Of a stretch of 64,000 bases of DNA, positions 49,457-58,583 are shown piece after piece. Location of the stretch: the NCBI RefSeq assembly GCF_037975215.1, contig NZ_CP150239.1, forward strand, positions 2,270,001 through 2,334,000. The letters run 5' to 3'. Under the pieces are notes generated by a model. That model was not told where the DNA came from and ran no database searches. It saw only the letters and a list, made by a program, of their open reading frames with translations. Numbering within the stretch: position 1 is the stretch's first letter; each line of letters opens with the position of its first letter. A program made the position numbers and the translations under genes. The stretch comes from Solibacillus sp. FSL R5-0449. GTDB lineage: Bacteria; Bacillota; Bacilli; Bacillales_A; Planococcaceae.

Positions 49457-50116
49457 TTATTTTGAGATTTTTAAAATGGGCTTAATCGTAGTCCCTTTTT
49501 TAGAGTCTTCAAAAGCTTCATTAATTTGTTCAAATTCATAAAATTTTACGAGTCGATCAAACGGGAACTTACCATCTTTATAATAGTTGACTAACTCCGG
49601 AATAAATACGCGAGGTACCGAATCTCCTTCGATAACCCCCATCATTGTTTTCCCTTCCGCCATAATATCGTTATGGACATCAATTGCCATCTCAGGTGTT
49701 ACACCTACAATGGCACAGGTACCTAAAGGGCGTAATGCATTTAGGGATTGTTTCACAACGGGCGGTACACCTGTCGTTTCAACCGCATAGTTTGAACCGC
49801 CGTTTGTAATCTTTTTCACCTCGGCAACGACATCAACATTTCGTCCATTTAATACATGTGTCGCCCCGAGTTCTTTTGCAAACTCCAATCGGGATTCATG
49901 GACATCCACGGCAATAATTTGTTTGCAGCCTACAATTTTTGCTGCCATCAACGCAGACAAGCCAACAGCACCGCATCCGTAAATGACAATTGTGGAACCA
50001 AATTGTGGTCGAAGCCGATTTAATACTGTCCCGGCACCTGTCTGAATCCCACAGCCAAGAGGACCAAGCAATGCTAAGTCGACGTCTTTGTCTACTTTTA
50101 CAACATTTCGCTCATG
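49457..50116 (-). pseudogene. Zinc alcohol dehydrogenase remnant, 5' half missing
   Basis: The reading frame encodes only the C-terminal ~220 residues of a medium-chain zinc alcohol dehydrogenase of the aryl-alcohol/AdhC type: LGPLGCGIQTGAGTVLN, Rossmann motif IYGCGAVGLSA, VDVHESRLEFAKELGATHVLN, and the normal C-terminus. Homology continues upstream of the first possible start codon (HERNVVKVDKDVDLALL) and stops abruptly near 50116. The N-terminal catalytic domain with the zinc cysteines is absent, so it cannot be active. The cut coincides with the cut in the EAL gene on the other strand. Confidence 0.85.
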
Positions 50117-50768
50117 TGCAATTGCCTACGCTTACGAAGTGCTGTCACGCTTTACCCGTGAAGATGGATCGCTTATATTCCCAAATGAAATTTTCACGGC
50201 AGCAAAAACACGCGGTCGCTTATATGCATTGGATCGTCTATGTCGTATGGCTGCCGTAAAATACGCTGCAGTGCTTAAGAAAAAAACATTTATCAATTTC
50301 ATTCCTACATCGATTTATTCTCCCGAATATTGTCTGCAGTCAACGGTGAAGCTTGCTAAACTTCTGCAAATTGACCCGGATCAATTTGTCTTTGAAGTCG
50401 TCGAATCGGAGCAAGTCGATGATATTGAGCATTTAAAATCGATTTTGAATTACTATAACGAAAAGGGCTTTCAATATGCTTTGGATGATGTAGGAGAAGG
50501 GTATAATACACTGGAAATGCTCGCTGACATGAAGCCGCATTATATGAAGCTTGATATGAAGTATGTACAAGGTGTTAAAAATGATCAGGAAAAACAACAT
50601 ACCGCTAAACAGTTTTTAAAGAAAGCACTTGAAATTGGTGCAACACCACTTGCTGAAGGTATTGAAACTGAGGAAGACTTTGAGTGGCTAAAACAAATTG
50701 GCTACGAGCTTTTCCAAGGCTATTTATTTGGAAAACCAAGCGTTGAACCACAGCGTTCTATTGGATAA
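50117..50768 (+). pseudogene. EAL-domain (c-di-GMP phosphodiesterase-like) remnant, 5' end missing
   Basis: The frame begins at the junction with AIAYAYEVLSRFT, the usual region of the EAL motif (EVL here), and continues through FINFIPTSIYSPE, EVVESEQ, LDDVGEGYNTLEML, LDMKYVQG and AEGIETEEDFEWLKQIGYELFQGYLFGKP to a natural end. Signature residues are partly changed (DDVGEGY for DDFGTGY). Everything 5' of the motif is missing, and no ribosome site is seen; upstream codons are antisense to the adh remnant. Probably untranslated. Ends at a bidirectional terminator. Confidence 0.85.
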
Positions 50769-50770
50769 GA

Positions 50771-50815
50771 AAAAGCTATGTGCAAAGTAGATTCACACTA
50801 CTGCACATAGCTTTT
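50771..50815. terminator. Bidirectional terminator
   Basis: AAAAGCTATGTGCA / TGCACATAGCTTTT, perfect 14-bp stem, between the EAL remnant and the betaine-binding gene. Confidence 0.9.
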
Positions 50816-50853
50816 ATTCATTCTTAAATTTACTCTAAAGATGTTATGCGTGT

Positions 50854-51762
50854 TTACTTCTTTGGATCCAAATCTTCAATTGAATCGATATCCATATAAG
50901 CTGGTACGACAAAGCCATTTTGTGTACCTTTTAAGTTCTCACCTAAATCCACTATATCTTCCTTATGCTTTTTGTAGAATGCATCATGTGTAGTTGGAAG
51001 TGCTGCAGAAAGGGAGGCATCTCCCTCACCGGTAGCAATAGCCTGGAACATAATGGCTGGATCTACAGGAATCACATTAACTTCATATCCTAATTCATTA
51101 ATCACTTGTTTCATGACACTGCTTGATGCTAATTCAGAATCCCATGTAGTAGTAATCAATTTTAATTCTTCCCCGTTCCCTTTCGCAATACCTTCAGTCC
51201 ATTTGTTCACTTTATCTTCATTATTTTGAATCCACTCAGCTGCAGCCGAATCAAAATCACTATTTGAAGCTTCAAGCATTACTTGTTCTACATCTTCGGG
51301 TTCCCAATGAAATCGGTCAAGAACAGTATACAAATCAGGTAAATCTTCCTCTAACCCTTTTCTTACAAGTGTATTCGTATATTCTTCCCCCCCTAAAGCT
51401 CCTTTTGGATCCTCCAGAATCTTTAAATCGTAAGCTGAAAATTTCCAATGCGGCTTCCAACCTGTAACAATAATCGGTTCCTCATTACGAATTGCTTGAT
51501 CTAAACTACCAATCATACCGGCTGTCGAACTTTCCTGTAGTGTCCAACCCTCTAGATTTTCATATTGTTCTAATGCGTCATATGTAAGACCTGTTATTCC
51601 GGCACCAGGTTCAATACCCACTATTGTATAGCCTACTTCTTCACCAATACTGGCTTCTTTTCCATTTGAATTATCACTGCTGCCTGTATCGTCCCCGCAT
51701 GCTGCTAATAACAGTGCCGCAGACATCCCTATAGTTAAACCTAAAGTTTTAAATCGAATCAA
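50854..51762 (-). CDS. Glycine-betaine-type binding lipoprotein, altered pocket
   Basis: 302 residues, OpuAC-family lipoprotein with lipobox LLAAC near residue 22. Two of the three cage tryptophans are recognisable: TGWKPHWKF (Trp72 of B. subtilis OpuAC) and TTTWDSELAS (Trp178). The third is lost: the WLPTTH motif (Trp225...His230) reads AALPTTH, with Ala in place of Trp and the His kept. Close paralogue of the next gene upstream. No permease or ATPase gene is adjacent. It may bind a different quaternary ammonium compound or bind weakly. Confidence 0.9.
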   Translation of the reverse strand: MIRFKTLGLTIGMSAALLLAACGDDTGSSDNSNGKEASIGEEVGYTIVGIEPGAGITGLTYDALEQYENLEGWTLQESSTAGMIGSLDQAIRNEEPIIVTGWKPHWKFSAYDLKILEDPKGALGGEEYTNTLVRKGLEEDLPDLYTVLDRFHWEPEDVEQVMLEASNSDFDSAAAEWIQNNEDKVNKWTEGIAKGNGEELKLITTTWDSELASSSVMKQVINELGYEVNVIPVDPAIMFQAIATGEGDASLSAALPTTHDAFYKKHKEDIVDLGENLKGTQNGFVVPAYMDIDSIEDLDPKK

Positions 51763-51861
51763 AATGTTCCATCCCCTATAACTTGAATTTATCTACTCCC
51801 AAAAAGCGACAACTCAATTTTAACTACAAGTTGTTACTTTGTCAAACTGGAGGTACAATTA

Positions 51862-51892
51862 AATAAAGCCCCGTATAGGCTATTTACGGGGC
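51862..51892 (-). terminator. Terminator after the upstream betaine-binding gene
   Basis: Minus strand GCCCCGTAAA, loop, TACGGGGC, then TTTATTT. It separates the two tandem binding-protein genes, so each has its own transcript or the second depends on read-through. Confidence 0.85.
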
Positions 51893-51902
51893 ATATCTCT
51901 AT

Positions 51903-52817
51903 TTATTCTTTCGGTTTTAAATCTTCAATAGAATCAATGTCTACATATGCCGGTACAACAAAACCATTTTGTGTACCTTCCAGATTTTCACCTAAATCAA
52001 CAATATCGTCTTTATGTTTGTCATAAAAGGCTTTGTGAGTTGTCGGTAACCATGGTGCGACTGTTACGTCTCCTTCACCTGTTGCGAGTGACTGGAACAT
52101 AATGGCCGGGTCAACCGGAGTTACTTCAGGTTCGTACCCTAATTGTTCCAGCACTAGTTTTATTACACTGCTTGATGCGAATTCCGAATCCCATGGTGTG
52201 GAAATAACCTTTACTTTCTCGCCATTTCCTTGCCCAATATCTTTTGTCCATTCACTTACTTTGTCTTGATTATTTTCAACCCAATCGGCTGCTGCTACAT
52301 CAAAGTCTCCATGCTCCTGTGCATCATACATTACTTTTTCCATATCTTCCGGTTCCCAATAAAAGCGGTCAAGTACTGTATATACATCAGGGAGGTCCTG
52401 TTCCAACCCTTTTCTGGCAAGTGTTTGAATATTTTCGGCGCCGCCTAGTATTCCTTTAGGATCTTCAAGTATTTTTAAATCATAAGCCGAGAATTTCCAA
52501 TGTGGTGTCCAGCCTGTCACAATAACCGGTTCTTCATTCCGGATTGCCTTATCCAATGTACTCAGCATTCCTGCAGTTGAACTTTCCTGTAATGTCCAGC
52601 CTTCCAGATTTTCATATTGCTCCAATACATCATGGGAAAGTCCAGTAAGACCTGCTCCCGGTTCAGTAGCAACAACGGTATAATTCACTTGTTCACCAAT
52701 ACTGGATGACGATGCGCCTGCTGAATTCTCTTTATTTTCCGTATCATCTCCGCAAGCAGCGAGTAGAAGTGCAGAAGACACCCCTAAAGTAATACCTACT
52801 GTTTTTATTTTGCTCAT
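51903..52817 (-). CDS. Glycine betaine ABC transporter binding lipoprotein (OpuAC-like)
   Basis: 304 residues with a lipoprotein signal (SALLLAAC, Cys near residue 22). All ligand-cage residues are in place: TGWTPHWKF, STPWDSEFAS and APWLPTTH, equivalent to Trp72, Trp178 and Trp225-His230 of OpuAC. It captures glycine betaine or similar osmoprotectants at the membrane surface. It stands next to a diverged tandem copy but without transporter subunits, so it must serve a permease encoded elsewhere. Confidence 0.93.
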   Translation of the reverse strand: MSKIKTVGITLGVSSALLLAACGDDTENKENSAGASSSSIGEQVNYTVVATEPGAGLTGLSHDVLEQYENLEGWTLQESSTAGMLSTLDKAIRNEEPVIVTGWTPHWKFSAYDLKILEDPKGILGGAENIQTLARKGLEQDLPDVYTVLDRFYWEPEDMEKVMYDAQEHGDFDVAAADWVENNQDKVSEWTKDIGQGNGEKVKVISTPWDSEFASSSVIKLVLEQLGYEPEVTPVDPAIMFQSLATGEGDVTVAPWLPTTHKAFYDKHKDDIVDLGENLEGTQNGFVVPAYVDIDSIEDLKPKE

Positions 52818-52961
52818 CTTCTCATCCCCTAAATTGAAATTTTTATCTAAAAAAGCAACAACCCCATACTAACAACAGGTTGTTACTATGTCAAATGGAT
52901 GTATCTGAAAATATTTACTTAGGTTCTTATTGTCCTTACACGTGACTGAACTCCCAAAAAT

Positions 52962-53004
52962 AAAAAACCTGTAGACAGAAGAAGTAAATTCTTCGCCTAC
53001 AGGC
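52962..53004 (-). terminator. Terminator after the SLH nucleotidase
   Basis: Minus strand GCCTGTAG...CTACAGGT with an inner GAAG/CTTC pairing, then TTTTTTATTTTT. Confidence 0.88.
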
Positions 53005-53014
53005 ATTTTCACTA

Positions 53015-55378
53015 TTATTTTGTTTTTAAACCATACTTGCCAAAGCCATCTGTGCCTTCACCAATATACTTAATAGCGCTGTTTTCATCTAAAACATCCA
53101 CTGCTTTTTTAGAAGATTCAAATACAACATTTACGCTATCCGGAATCGGAGCGAATTTCCAGTTACCATCTGCTGACGGATCGATTGTTTTTTCGGCTAA
53201 AATATAGTCGATAATTGCCTGACGGTTTTCATCAGGATAAATTTCAACGGCTGTTGCATTACGAACACCTGGGAATGTACCGTTTGCACGATAGTTATTC
53301 GTCGCTACGATAAATTCCTGTGCCTCATCAATCGGCTTACCGTTATATTGCAGATTGACAATACGTGATGCTTGTTCGTTTACTACATTTCCGTTCTCAT
53401 CGTATTTTGCCGGTTGTGTTACATCAATTTCATACGTCACACCGTCAATCACATCATAGTTGTATGAACGGTACTCTTCATTGATTAATTGCTGTTCATC
53501 TGATTTTGCCACATCAATTTGATTGAATTGACCTGCAGACATTTCCAGCCATTCTTTCACATCCGCACCTGTTACTTTCAACATAGCAAGTGTATTATCG
53601 TATAAATATAAATCTGCTACATTTTTAATTGCAAGCTCACCTTTTGGTACAAATGTATAGTATTCCGGATCACTTCTTGTTCCTGCTTTGAATGGGGCAC
53701 CCGCTGATAGGACAGGAAGGTTTTCATACGCTGTACCTTTCAGCTTTTCTTTCACATAGATTGATTGGGCATCCGTTACAATTTGAATAGAAGGATCATC
53801 CTGTACTTGCGAGAAGTAACTGTGAATGTTAGCTGTTGTTGTCCCTACTGCCTGACGCACATACTTGATTGTTCCTTCATGTGCTTCTTTCACACTTTCT
53901 ACAACCTCAGTGCTTACTGCGTCATTATCTTTGGCGATTTCACGCACCGCGCCAGTACCTGTTGTCACATCCCAAGCATCGTCTTTCTTCTCTAACTCTA
54001 GATCAATGACCCCTAAATGACTGCCGAACTTACCTGCCATAACCATCGGCTTGCCGTTCATTGTTCCTTTTTCAATATCCACATTTGTTATAGAGCTATC
54101 CACTTTACCAGGGAATACGCCATGGGCATGTCCTGTAATGATTGCATCCACATCTTCAATTGTAGATAGTAAATACGATACATCCTCTTCGCCTTTTTCG
54201 TGTGTAGCATCACCAATACCTGAGTGTGAAAGTACTACAACAACATCCGCTCCTGCTTCTTTCATTTGCGGAACGACTGCTTTAACAGCCTCTACCGAAT
54301 CATCGACTGTTACTTTTCCTTCTAAATTTGCTTTGTCCCATTTCAAAATTTGAGGTGGTACAATACCCGTTACCCCAATATTTATTGTTGTTTTTTCACC
54401 GTTTGAATCAACTACTTCTTTTTCAATCATAACGTAAGGTTTATACATTAATTCCTTTGTCGCTGCATTACGTACATTGGCATTAACATATGGGAATGGC
54501 GCATCATCTGTTACTTCATCTAGAAATTCCAAACCGTAGTTAAACTCGTGGTTACCGAATGTCGCTACATCATAATCTAGTGCGATCATAGCTGCAATAG
54601 ACGGGTGAACTTCGCCGTCTTTTAATTTTGCTACGGACTGAATATAAGAGCCAAGTGGCGTTCCTTGTATTGCATCTCCATTGTCAAACAGCACTGTATT
54701 TGGATTTTCTTCACGTGCTTTTTCGATTAGTAGCGCAGTTTTTGCCAAACCTAAACTGTTCGATGGCGTATCTTTGTAATAATCATAGTTCATAATATTT
54801 GTGTGAATATCTGTCGTACCTAAAATACGTAGAGAAACCGTCGTATTTGCTTCTACCGGGCTGTATTCTTCCAAAAAGCGCTGCAGAATTTTTTGCATCT
54901 GTGCTTTTGTTACAAAATCGTTCGGGCGGATCGTGCCGTCTTCAAAACCTGTCAGTAATCCTGTCCCTACTGCTTTGGCCATTTCCTGGCGATTGCCTTG
55001 TCCGATTTTGTTTGCATCTTTAAACTGATCCAATACCTTTTCAGAATATGTTTCCTCATCTTGTAATCCTCTTGCCGCAATAAGAAAAGCATGTGTGCGT
55101 GTCAGTTTTTCGTTCGGTGCAAATTTAGTTGGAGTTTTTCCTTTGATTAACTTTAATTCCACCGCTTTTTCAATATACGGTTTAAGAGAATCAGGTACAT
55201 CCTGGAATTTTACAGTTTGTCCAGTACCGACCTCTACTCCCAATGCATCAATTACGGCCTTCACAAACTCTCCACGTGTCATATCTTCATTCGTAGTTGT
55301 TGGTGCCGCTGAAACTGCTGACATGCCGCTTGCTAAAAGTGTTAGCGTTAAGGCCGAAGCAGATAGTTTTTTCAACAT
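53015..55378 (-). CDS. SLH-anchored 5'-nucleotidase/2',3'-cyclic phosphodiesterase
   Basis: 787 residues from the ATG at 55378 (GGAG 8 bases upstream). Signal peptide ending SAVSA-A. Three SLH repeats at about 35-180 (MTRGEFVKAVIDALGV; YIEKAVELKLIKGKTPTKFAPNEKLTR; MAKAVGTGLLTGFEDGTIRPND). Then a calcineurin-like metallophosphoesterase (LGTTDIHTN, NGDAIQGTPLG, FGNHEFNYG, VLSHSGIGD, ITGHAHGVF) and a 5'-nucleotidase C-terminal domain (about 500-740). Wall-bound YfkN/CpdB-type enzyme that releases phosphate and nucleosides from extracellular nucleotides. Single gene. Confidence 0.95.
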   Translation of the reverse strand: MLKKLSASALTLTLLASGMSAVSAAPTTTNEDMTRGEFVKAVIDALGVEVGTGQTVKFQDVPDSLKPYIEKAVELKLIKGKTPTKFAPNEKLTRTHAFLIAARGLQDEETYSEKVLDQFKDANKIGQGNRQEMAKAVGTGLLTGFEDGTIRPNDFVTKAQMQKILQRFLEEYSPVEANTTVSLRILGTTDIHTNIMNYDYYKDTPSNSLGLAKTALLIEKAREENPNTVLFDNGDAIQGTPLGSYIQSVAKLKDGEVHPSIAAMIALDYDVATFGNHEFNYGLEFLDEVTDDAPFPYVNANVRNAATKELMYKPYVMIEKEVVDSNGEKTTINIGVTGIVPPQILKWDKANLEGKVTVDDSVEAVKAVVPQMKEAGADVVVVLSHSGIGDATHEKGEEDVSYLLSTIEDVDAIITGHAHGVFPGKVDSSITNVDIEKGTMNGKPMVMAGKFGSHLGVIDLELEKKDDAWDVTTGTGAVREIAKDNDAVSTEVVESVKEAHEGTIKYVRQAVGTTTANIHSYFSQVQDDPSIQIVTDAQSIYVKEKLKGTAYENLPVLSAGAPFKAGTRSDPEYYTFVPKGELAIKNVADLYLYDNTLAMLKVTGADVKEWLEMSAGQFNQIDVAKSDEQQLINEEYRSYNYDVIDGVTYEIDVTQPAKYDENGNVVNEQASRIVNLQYNGKPIDEAQEFIVATNNYRANGTFPGVRNATAVEIYPDENRQAIIDYILAEKTIDPSADGNWKFAPIPDSVNVVFESSKKAVDVLDENSAIKYIGEGTDGFGKYGLKTK

Positions 55379-55503
55379 TTCATTCACTCCCATATTCTGT
55401 AGTGTATAACAGAACTATCATACTAAATTGACAGAATAGTGGAAAAGAGTATTTTGATATAGGCTGCCTCTATTTAAATAGTACTTTTTTGACATATTTT
55501 AAC

Positions 55504-56121
55504 TTACAGTATATTTACCGTTTCTTTTATATTATTACTTTGACTGATTGCTGAAATAACAGCCACGCCATTTGCTCCTTTTTGTCTTACACGGAAACTG
55601 TTTTCAGGGGAAATTCCGCCAATTGCTACAATCGGAAATTGAGGGTACCGAGACTTCACTTCTTCTAATAACATCAGCCCTACCGGTGCTCTCGCATCAT
55701 CTTTTGAGGTAGTTTGATAAATTGGACCAATCCCCGCATAATCAGCGCCGTTTTCCATGGTCAATTCCAGTTGCTCCATTGTATGCACCGAAACTCCGAC
55801 AATCTTATTTTTTGCAAGTGATCTAAACTTTTCGATTTTGATATCTTCCTGTCCTACATGAATTCCATCTGCATCTAAGTTTAATGCAAGTTCGACATCA
55901 TCATTGATAATGAACGGTACTTTATATATTTGGCACAGCTTTTGGCATTGCCGGGCAAATTGAATGTACTCATCACCTTTTAAAGCATTTTCACCTTTTT
56001 CCCTCAGCTGGAACATCGTAACTCCTGCCTGTAGCGCCTCTTCTAAAACAAGGAGCGGGTCGCGTTTACAATTGATTGTTCCCATAACAAAATACTTATT
56101 TAAATCAAAAAACATGGACAT
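55504..56121 (-). CDS. thiE: Thiamine-phosphate synthase
   Basis: 205 residues. Joins HMP-PP and HET-P to thiamine phosphate. TIM-barrel motifs: TMFQLREKG, PFIINDDVELALNLDADGIHVGQEDI, VGVSVHTMEQ, YAGIGPIYQTTSKDDA, AIGGISPEN. Start at 56121 inside the 3' end of thiD (17-base overlap) with GGGGG 8 bases upstream; the longer frame runs antisense through thiD and is rejected. Last gene of the salvage operon; no clear terminator seen behind it. Confidence 0.95.
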   Translation of the reverse strand: MSMFFDLNKYFVMGTINCKRDPLLVLEEALQAGVTMFQLREKGENALKGDEYIQFARQCQKLCQIYKVPFIINDDVELALNLDADGIHVGQEDIKIEKFRSLAKNKIVGVSVHTMEQLELTMENGADYAGIGPIYQTTSKDDARAPVGLMLLEEVKSRYPQFPIVAIGGISPENSFRVRQKGANGVAVISAISQSNNIKETVNIL

Positions 56122-56917
56122 TGCACAACCCCCGCTGTTCATGATAGGCAAAATGATTTGTCGGGCCAAAGCCGTGACCAATATTGAGCGGATGACGAAT
56201 AGCCAGTTGCACATATTTTTTCGCTTCTATAATGGCTGCCTCTATCGATCTTCCTTTTGCCATCTCCGCCGTGATTGCTGCCGAAAATGTACAGCCTGTT
56301 CCATGCGTATGCTTCGTATCCACTCGCTCTGTTTTCATTTTAAATGGTTGTTCCCCGCGAATGAAAACCGTATCTGTCGCATGCTTACCGCTTAAGTGAC
56401 CACCTTTAATGACTACACATTCCAGTCCTAGACTTAAGAGATGCTGTGCCGCTGAATTAATATCTTCTTCAGTTTGAATTGTATAGCCAGTCAGAATTTC
56501 TGCTTCCGGAATGTTTGGTGTACAAACAGTTGCAAGCGGCAATAACTTTTCTTTAAGGGCTGTTGTTGCCTGCTGCTCGAGTAAACTGGCGCCTCCCTTT
56601 GCAATCATGACTGGGTCAACGATTATCGGAATTGTTGTTTCTTTAAGCTGCGCGACTATCGCTTCGATAATTTCTGCACTAAACAGCATACCTGTTTTAA
56701 TTGCTTTTATATCAAAATCTTGAAGTACCGCTTTTAACTGAGCTTGCACGAAATCAGGAGTTGTCGGAAAAATCCCGTGCACGCCTCCCGTGTTTTGTGC
56801 GGTTAGTGCGGTAATGACCGATGTACCAAATACACGTAATTCCTGAAACGTTTTCAAGTCTGCTTGAATGCCTGCACCGCCACCGCTATCTGAGCCTGCA
56901 ATTGTACATGTAATCAT
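56105..56917 (-). CDS. thiD: Hydroxymethylpyrimidine/phosphomethylpyrimidine kinase
   Basis: 270 residues, ribokinase fold. Phosphorylates HMP and HMP-P. Motifs: IAGSDSGGGAGIQADLKTF at the N-terminus, VIDPVM-type IIVDPVMIAKGG, TPNIPEAEIL, and the catalytic anion hole HTHGTGCTFSAAITAEMAKG. Overlaps thiM by 4 bases (ATGA) and thiE by 17, so translation is coupled. Confidence 0.96.
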   Translation of the reverse strand: MITCTIAGSDSGGGAGIQADLKTFQELRVFGTSVITALTAQNTGGVHGIFPTTPDFVQAQLKAVLQDFDIKAIKTGMLFSAEIIEAIVAQLKETTIPIIVDPVMIAKGGASLLEQQATTALKEKLLPLATVCTPNIPEAEILTGYTIQTEEDINSAAQHLLSLGLECVVIKGGHLSGKHATDTVFIRGEQPFKMKTERVDTKHTHGTGCTFSAAITAEMAKGRSIEAAIIEAKKYVQLAIRHPLNIGHGFGPTNHFAYHEQRGLCNVHVF

Positions 56918-57663
56918 CGTCGTCCCTCCGCTAAAAGTTCTAGTTCATTCAAGAAGTTAGTATGGAAAGTTCCTATAGCTGCAACAGAATTGGCACTCGC
57001 CTGTTTATATTCATTGAGCAGAGTTTGTAAGTCATTAAACGGTTCTTTACTGTTTGCAAGCACCGCAGCACAAAAGGCACTCAATAAGCAGCCGCTCCCA
57101 GTCATTTTTGTCACTTTTTCATGACCACCCGTTACAAATTCAACTCTTTCCCCATCCGTAATCACATCTTGTTCTCCTGTAACGATTACAATAGATTGAT
57201 AGTGATTCGCCAGCTGTTTGGCCGTCGCTGCAACATCGATATGTCCATTACCGCTATCAACACCTTTGGAAGTCCAATCCGCTCCCGCAAAAGCCGCCAA
57301 TTCTCCAATATTGCAGCGGATAACATCAATCTTTAGAAGATAGAGCAATTGTCGTGCTGTCTCAATTCGAAACTTTGTTGCCCCTACTCCTACTGGATCC
57401 AGAACAACCGGAGTATGATGCTTATTTGCGCTAAATCCTGCTTCCTTCATCGATGCTACTGTCCGTTCATTCAAAGTACCCAAATTTAAAAGTAATGCAC
57501 TTGACTGAGCAGCCATTTCTCCCGCTTCTTCGATCGCATCCGCCATTACCGGTGAGGCACCTACCGCAAGCAAACCATTCGCTGTAAAATTTGCGACGAC
57601 ATAATTTGTAATGCAATGTACTAACGGCTGATTTTTATGAATTGCTTGCAGGCTCATTGACAT
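56914..57663 (-). CDS. thiM: Hydroxyethylthiazole kinase
   Basis: 249 residues, ribokinase-like. Phosphorylates the thiazole alcohol salvaged from thiamine breakdown. Motifs: VHCITNYVVANFTANGLLAVGASPVM, LNLGTL, VLDPVGVGAT, NIGELAAFAG and the catalytic MTGSGCLLSA. Starts inside the 3' end of tenA (29-base overlap). Confidence 0.96.
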   Translation of the reverse strand: MSMSLQAIHKNQPLVHCITNYVVANFTANGLLAVGASPVMADAIEEAGEMAAQSSALLLNLGTLNERTVASMKEAGFSANKHHTPVVLDPVGVGATKFRIETARQLLYLLKIDVIRCNIGELAAFAGADWTSKGVDSGNGHIDVAATAKQLANHYQSIVIVTGEQDVITDGERVEFVTGGHEKVTKMTGSGCLLSAFCAAVLANSKEPFNDLQTLLNEYKQASANSVAAIGTFHTNFLNELELLAEGRR

Positions 57664-58327
57664 ACACCCCTTGTTCCCAGTTTTGCTTCGTCCAAGGCAT
57701 CTCCCAAAACATCCATTCGTAATAACAGCTTTTCTTAAAATGTTCCTGCAAGACTTTTACCTTTGCTGGTTGTTCTTTCGCATATCGATCCAGCATTGAC
57801 TTTTGTATTTCAATATTTTGTAGCATCTCCTCGGACGCATAGAGTGCAATCCATTGTTCATAAAGGGGGACATTCGGGCGTGCATCTTTTAACCTTTGCC
57901 CAATTTCCTGATACAGCCACGGGCAAGGTAAAATTGCCGCAAATGCTTCAGCTACATCTCCGTTATGCACCGCATTATACATATGGCTTACATAGTTATA
58001 GGCTGCTGGAGCCGCTTCGAATTGCTCCAAATCATCCGCTGTCACGCCTAATTCTTTAAACGTTGTACGATGCAACTCCAACTCTGCGTCATGAATAAAT
58101 TTTGCTGTTTGCAGAAAATATTGAACATCGTCATCCGTAGTCGCTTTTGCAGCTGCAAGAGCAAGAACTTTCGTATAATGTTTTAAATAATATGCATCCT
58201 GCAGCATATAAAACTTAAACTTCTCCAGCGGTAAACTTCCATCTGCAATCCCTTGTACAAATGGATGATAGAAGCTAGCCTCCCAATAAAAATCCGTTTC
58301 TTTCCTTACCTTTTCACAAAATCCCAT
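57635..58327 (-). CDS. tenA: Aminopyrimidine aminohydrolase / thiaminase II
   Basis: 230 residues, all-helical TenA fold. Hydrolyses aminomethyl-HMP from degraded thiamine to HMP. Signature residues: HPFVQGIADGSLPLEKFKFYMLQDAYYL, YNYVSHMYNAVHNGD, ILPCPWLYQEIG with the catalytic Cys, and YASEEM. Start at 58327 with AGGAGTAAC close upstream. First gene of tenA-thiM-thiD-thiE, a pure salvage set with no thiC or thiG, all behind two TPP riboswitches. Confidence 0.96.
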   Translation of the reverse strand: MGFCEKVRKETDFYWEASFYHPFVQGIADGSLPLEKFKFYMLQDAYYLKHYTKVLALAAAKATTDDDVQYFLQTAKFIHDAELELHRTTFKELGVTADDLEQFEAAPAAYNYVSHMYNAVHNGDVAEAFAAILPCPWLYQEIGQRLKDARPNVPLYEQWIALYASEEMLQNIEIQKSMLDRYAKEQPAKVKVLQEHFKKSCYYEWMFWEMPWTKQNWEQGVYVNEPASNS

Positions 58328-58357
58328 TGTTACTCCTCCTTTTTGTTGGCGGAAGCA

Positions 58358-58389
58358 CAAAAAAAGACGCCTCTATATAGAGAGACGTC
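58358..58389 (-). terminator. Terminator of the tenA-proximal TPP riboswitch
   Basis: Minus strand GACGTCTCTCTATATAGAGGCGTC, then seven T; it ends 30 bases before the tenA start. Confidence 0.9.
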
Positions 58390-58417
58390 CCCAAAAAGTG
58401 TAAGTACCACTTTTCAT

Positions 58418-58496
58418 TGCTCCCTACGTCCGTATTAACGGCCAGGTTCCAAGGGTCAGGTTTTAACCTTCTCAACACTACTGTGTCCCCCCGCAA
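58418..58496 (-). promoter_or_regulatory. TPP riboswitch aptamer, proximal copy
   Basis: Minus strand shows the THI-box elements: GGGGGGACACAG at the 5' side, TTGAGA, GACCCTTGGAACCTG, and GTTAATAC...GACGTAGGGAG at the 3' side. TPP binding should favour the downstream terminator and switch the operon off. It differs from the distal copy at only two positions over about 80 bases. Confidence 0.95.
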
Positions 58497-58517
58497 ATCA
58501 AATGCGTGTATATTTGC

Positions 58518-58552
58518 AAAAGAAAGACTCCACGTAAAGGATACGCGGAGTC
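58518..58552 (-). terminator. Terminator of the distal TPP riboswitch
   Basis: Minus strand GACTCCGCGTATCCTTTACGTGGAGTC followed by TTTCTTTT; it lies between the two aptamers. Its sequence is unrelated to the proximal terminator. Confidence 0.88.
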
Positions 58553-58583
58553 AAAGTAAGTACATATGTATAGCGTGTACTTT

